Shown here piece by piece: positions 13,058-16,452 of a stretch of DNA of 16,452 nucleotides. Position 1 is the stretch's first letter; every line of letters begins with the position of its first letter. The position numbers were made by a program, and so were the translations under genes. Source of the stretch: Clostridia bacterium (GTDB taxonomy: Bacteria; Bacillota; Clostridia; UMGS1883); assembly GCA_900768005.1 (NCBI GenBank), contig CAAGBE010000079.1, positions 1 through 16,452 of the forward strand, given 5' to 3'. Below the pieces are notes generated by a model. The model ran no database searches. It saw nothing but the letters and a program-made list of their open reading frames with translations, and was not told where the DNA came from.

Positions 13058-15490
13058 ATGATTGCTCAGGTTTATGTTAATACTACAAACCTGAATATTG
13101 ACAAGCCCTTTGACTATCTGGTCCCCCCTGAAATAGAGGATAAAATTGTCCCGGGGGTTAGGGTAAAGGTTTCTTTCGGCGGAGGAAATATGCCCAAAGA
13201 AGCCTTTGTTACGGCGATTAAGGAAAAGAGCGACTTCGATTCCCTTAAACCCATACGCTGTGTAACGGACGAGTTGCCCGTTCTTACAAAAAACAGTATT
13301 GATTTATGCTTTTATATGCGTGAGAGGTACTTCTGCACATTTTCGGAGGTGGCACAGCTGTGTATTCCTCCGGGAACAGATGCAAAATTTGAGGAGTGGA
13401 TTTCACTCACTCATAAATATTATGACCTTAAAGAATCCGTAACGGGGCCAGGGCAACAGCGCCTTATAATGCTTTTGGAGCAGAGTGAGGGCAGTGCGGA
13501 AATGTCCCAGATAAAAAGCGTACTCGGACGGGGTGCAAGAATGGCTGTCAACGCACTGATAAAAAAAGAGGTGTGTGAAAAAAGCTTTTGCGATAAACGG
13601 CGTGCAGGAGAAAAAACTGTGCGTGTAGTTTATTACAGCGGTGATGAGGATATTTCCTATGCTGTTGAAAAGCTCCGTAAATCTGCCCCCAAGCAGGCGG
13701 CAGTTCTTGATGCAATTATAAAATTCGGAGAAATGAGTGTCCCCGACCTTCTTGCATCAGCAAGCACAACCCGAAATGCCGTAGAATCTCTTCACGTGAA
13801 AGGAATTATTTCCTATAAAGAGGTTGAGGTGCTCCGAAACCCTCTTGAGGGCAAGGTGAAAAAAGATTCTTTACCACTTGTTCTTTCAGATGCACAGGAA
13901 AAAGCGGTAAAAACCGTTGCAGATAACAAAAACGGCACATTTTTAATACACGGTGTTACAGGAAGCGGTAAGACCGAGGTATATATGAAAATTGCTATGG
14001 ATGCACTTGAAAAAGGGAAGCAGGTTGTTATCCTTGTGCCTGAAATTGCCCTGACGCCACAGATGACGGGACGGTTTTTCAACCGTTTTGGCGACAATGT
14101 GGCGGTGCTTCACAGCGCACTTTCTCTGGGTGAGCGTCTTGACGAATGGCGCAGAATCAGAAGAAAGGATGCAAACATAATCATAGGGGCGAGAAGTGCG
14201 ATTTTTGCACCCTGCGACAAGATAGGGGCTATCATTATCGACGAGGAACACGAGCAGTCTTATAAGTCTGAATCCTCTCCCCGATACCATGCAAGGGACA
14301 TTGCGCAGTTTCTTGCAAAAAAGCACGGCTGTCCGCTTATACTGGGCAGTGCCACCCCATCAATTGAAAGCTATTACAAAGCAAAATGCGGTGAGTACAC
14401 TCTTATAGAGCTACTTGACCGATTCAATAAAAAGCCACTTCCCGAGGTTTTCATTTCCGATATGCGCAAAGAACTCAGGGACGGGAACAAAACTGTACTC
14501 AGCAGGCTTCTTGCCTCTGAAATGACGGAAAATATAAATAAAAAAGAAAAAACCATCCTGTTTCTTAACAGGCGTGGTTATTCCACATTTGTGTCCTGCC
14601 GTGACTGCGGCTTCGTATTCACCTGCCCCAACTGTAATGTGTCGCTGACATATCACAAGTCGGGGGATGTGCTTAGCTGTCATTATTGCGGTCACACGGA
14701 AAAAGTGCGTTCACTTTGCCCCAACTGTCAGAGTACAAGGGTAAAGGATTTCGGCAAGGGAACGCAAAAAGCCGAGGAGCAGATTGAGTCCATTTTCCCT
14801 GATGCAAAAATACTTCGTATGGATGCTGACACCACAAGCGGAAAAAGAGGACACGAAAAGCTTCTTGACAAATTTACAGACGAAAATATTGATATTCTTC
14901 TGGGTACACAGATGGTTACAAAGGGACTTGATTTCGAGGACGTAACCCTAGTCGGCGTGCTGGCGGCAGATGCGTCGCTGAATGTTGACGATTTTCGTGC
15001 TCAGGAGCGTACATTTAACCTTATAACGCAGGTTTGCGGAAGAGCCGGCAGAGGAGAAAAAGAGGGAAGATGTGTCATTCAGACATATTCTCCCGAAAAT
15101 CCTACCCTGCTTCTCGCCGCCAAGCAGAATTACAAGGCATTTTATGAAGAAGAAATCGGTTACAGACGGGAGTTTTCCTATCCACCTTTCTGTGATATTG
15201 TAAACATAACCGTTTCTTCCACGGACAAAGATGAGGCAGAAAAAAGAGCTACGGATATTGCAATGAAATTGAGAGTTGCTCTCCGTTCCTACGAGAACTG
15301 CTCATTTTACGGTCCTTCACCTGCCCCCCTCAGCCGTATTCAGGGTCGTTACAGAGTAAGGCTGTGGCTTAAGTGCAAGGCTGACGAGGGCTTTATATCT
15401 GCACTCCGTGAGGTGTTGCACCAAAATCCGTCAAAACGTAACGGAGATTTAACCGTGGTTGCCGACGTAAACCCATACAGTATGATATAA
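13058..15490 (+). CDS. priA: Primosomal protein N' (PriA replication restart helicase)
   Basis: An 810-residue 3'-5' DNA helicase that reloads the replisome at stalled forks. Domains in order: the 3' DNA-binding domain (about 1-110, starting with QVYVNTTNLNIDKPFDYLVP), a winged-helix region (about 130-265), and helicase lobe 1 with Walker A GVTGSGKT at 299-306, Walker B DEEH at 395-398 and GSATPS at 430-435. The zinc module has eight cysteines (C514, C517, C523, C526, C541, C544, C554, C557). Helicase lobe 2 has GTQMVTKGLDF near 616-626 and QVCGRAGRG near 658-666. A C-terminal domain ends with KRNGDLTVVADVNPYSM. All motifs are intact, so it should be active. The ATG is 2 nt after the rpoZ stop, with its GAGGA site inside the end of rpoZ. 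In Bacillus subtilis coaBC lies between these two genes. Confidence 0.97.
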   Translation: MIAQVYVNTTNLNIDKPFDYLVPPEIEDKIVPGVRVKVSFGGGNMPKEAFVTAIKEKSDFDSLKPIRCVTDELPVLTKNSIDLCFYMRERYFCTFSEVAQLCIPPGTDAKFEEWISLTHKYYDLKESVTGPGQQRLIMLLEQSEGSAEMSQIKSVLGRGARMAVNALIKKEVCEKSFCDKRRAGEKTVRVVYYSGDEDISYAVEKLRKSAPKQAAVLDAIIKFGEMSVPDLLASASTTRNAVESLHVKGIISYKEVEVLRNPLEGKVKKDSLPLVLSDAQEKAVKTVADNKNGTFLIHGVTGSGKTEVYMKIAMDALEKGKQVVILVPEIALTPQMTGRFFNRFGDNVAVLHSALSLGERLDEWRRIRRKDANIIIGARSAIFAPCDKIGAIIIDEEHEQSYKSESSPRYHARDIAQFLAKKHGCPLILGSATPSIESYYKAKCGEYTLIELLDRFNKKPLPEVFISDMRKELRDGNKTVLSRLLASEMTENINKKEKTILFLNRRGYSTFVSCRDCGFVFTCPNCNVSLTYHKSGDVLSCHYCGHTEKVRSLCPNCQSTRVKDFGKGTQKAEEQIESIFPDAKILRMDADTTSGKRGHEKLLDKFTDENIDILLGTQMVTKGLDFEDVTLVGVLAADASLNVDDFRAQERTFNLITQVCGRAGRGEKEGRCVIQTYSPENPTLLLAAKQNYKAFYEEEIGYRREFSYPPFCDIVNITVSSTDKDEAEKRATDIAMKLRVALRSYENCSFYGPSPAPLSRIQGRYRVRLWLKCKADEGFISALREVLHQNPSKRNGDLTVVADVNPYSMI

Positions 15491-15507
15491 TATTCGGAGG
15501 AAAAATT

Positions 15508-15978
15508 ATGGCTATAAGAAAAATCAGGGAAATAGGAGATTCCTGTCTTAAAAAGAAATGCCGTGAGGTAGAAAAATTTGACAGTAAGCTCCACGACCTT
15601 TTAGACGATATGCAGGATACCATGCTCCTTGCAAACGGTGTCGGCCTTGCCGCACCGCAGGTAGGAATTTTAAGAAGAGTTGTTGTTATCGACCTTGGTG
15701 AGGAAGACGGTATATTAGAGCTTGTAAATCCCGTTATTACTCATACAGAGGGTAGTGTTACTGACACCGAGGGTTGTCTTAGTGTCCCCGGTAAAGCAGG
15801 GGAAGTTACACGTCCCCAGAAGGCTACTGTCCGTGCTTTTGACCGTGACGGCAACGAATTTGAATTTACGGGCGAGGACCTTTATGCACGCTGCATTTGT
15901 CACGAATGTGACCACCTTGACGGTATTCTGTATGTAGAAAAGGCAGACAGCGTATTTGAACTGAGCAAAGAGGAGTAA
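15508..15978 (+). CDS. def: Peptide deformylase
   Basis: A 156-residue metalloenzyme that removes the N-formyl group from new proteins at the ribosome. All three family motifs are present: GVGLAAPQ at 44-51, EGCLS at 88-92 (C90 is a metal ligand) and HECDH at 132-136 (H132 and H136 are ligands and E133 is the catalytic base). The length is typical of the shorter, type 1-like bacterial forms. The ATG follows a CGGAGG site with correct spacing, 17 nt after priA. The next gene, fmt, adds the formyl group that this enzyme removes, a pairing kept in many bacteria. Confidence 0.97.
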   Translation: MAIRKIREIGDSCLKKKCREVEKFDSKLHDLLDDMQDTMLLANGVGLAAPQVGILRRVVVIDLGEEDGILELVNPVITHTEGSVTDTEGCLSVPGKAGEVTRPQKATVRAFDRDGNEFEFTGEDLYARCICHECDHLDGILYVEKADSVFELSKEE

Positions 15979-15982
15979 TTTT

Positions 15983-16452
15983 ATGCGAATATTATTTATG
16001 GGGACTCCCGAGTTTGCGGAGATTTCGTTAAAAGCACTTGTAGAGGATAACCGTGATGTTGTCTGTGTAATCACACAACCCGACAAGCCCAAGGGCAGAG
16101 GGTATGAGATGGCAATGCCCGAGGTTAAGGTGTATGCTCTTGAAAAGAATATTCCCGTATATCAGCCCGAAACGCTTAAGGATGAGGCTATTCTTCCGCT
16201 TTTGGAGGAATATAAGCCCGACGTTATCATAGTTGTGGCATACGGAAAAATTCTTCCCGAATATATCCTCAATTTCCCCAAATACGGATGTATCAACATT
16301 CACGGCTCACTGCTTCCCAAATACCGCGGTGCTGCACCCATTCAGCGTGCCGTAATTGACGGTGAAAAGGTAAGCGGAGTTACAAGTATGTATATGGAAA
16401 AGGGGCTTGACACGGGAGATATGCCCATAAAAAAATACCTTCCCATCGGCAA
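15983..16452 (+). CDS. fmt: Methionyl-tRNA formyltransferase, 5' part
   Basis: The first 156 residues of Fmt; the gene continues past the window edge. Fmt formylates the initiator Met-tRNA using 10-formyl-tetrahydrofolate. The N-terminal formyltransferase domain is clear: MRILFMGTPEFA at the start, TQPDKPKGRG near 31-40, and the catalytic Asn and His as N105 and H107 in INIHGSLLPKYRGAAPIQ. D143 in GLDTGD is the third key residue. The C-terminal OB-like tRNA-binding domain is not in view. The ATG lies 4 nt after the def stop, with its GAGGAG site overlapping the end of def, so the two are translationally close. Confidence 0.96.
   Translation, partial: MRILFMGTPEFAEISLKALVEDNRDVVCVITQPDKPKGRGYEMAMPEVKVYALEKNIPVYQPETLKDEAILPLLEEYKPDVIIVVAYGKILPEYILNFPKYGCINIHGSLLPKYRGAAPIQRAVIDGEKVSGVTSMYMEKGLDTGDMPIKKYLPIG

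Overview
The window looks like a chromosomal segment of an anaerobic, low-to-moderate-GC Firmicute, most likely a member of the Clostridia. Four things point there: the conserved gene order yicC/yloC-remA-gmk-rpoZ-priA-def-fmt, an S-layer homology (SLH) surface protein, strong AGGAGG-type ribosome binding sites, and many near-consensus sigma-A promoters and intrinsic terminators. The species cannot be named from sequence alone. Gene content is mostly housekeeping. I see no phage, transposase gene, CRISPR array or defence island.

Left half (about 1-10,860, all on the minus strand). In transcription order from the tRNA leftward: a tRNA-Arg(ACG) with its own promoter and terminator; a metY-metA pair for methionine synthesis by the O-acetylhomoserine route; a CNNM/CorC-type membrane protein with CBS domains; a YihY/BrkB-family membrane protein that appears to start at an AUA codon; carD; a fused ispDF for isoprenoid precursor synthesis; an htrA-type membrane-anchored serine protease; a perfect 45-bp palindrome; and a 944-residue secreted SLH protein with a strong promoter preceded by helically phased repeats. 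Hairpin terminators separate most of these same-strand genes. Several downstream genes (brkB, ispDF, htrA) have no convincing promoter of their own, so read-through or attenuation is plausible.

Right half (about 10,960-16,452, plus strand). One promoter at 10,962-10,991 drives a tightly packed operon: yicC-family RNase, remA, gmk, rpoZ, priA, def and fmt, which runs off the window. Gaps are -8 to about 17 nt. The genes cover RNA metabolism, GTP supply, the RNA polymerase omega subunit, replication restart and formyl-methionine handling. Compared with the Bacillus subtilis order, coaBC is missing between rpoZ and priA.

The most noteworthy signals are regulatory: phased RTTACA repeats upstream of the SLH gene, a terminator-like hairpin that buries the htrA ribosome binding site, the likely AUA start of the BrkB-family gene, and the REP-like palindrome after htrA. 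The roughly 740-residue C-terminal part of the SLH protein is the largest stretch of unrecognised protein. I did not find a convincing previously undescribed multi-gene system.
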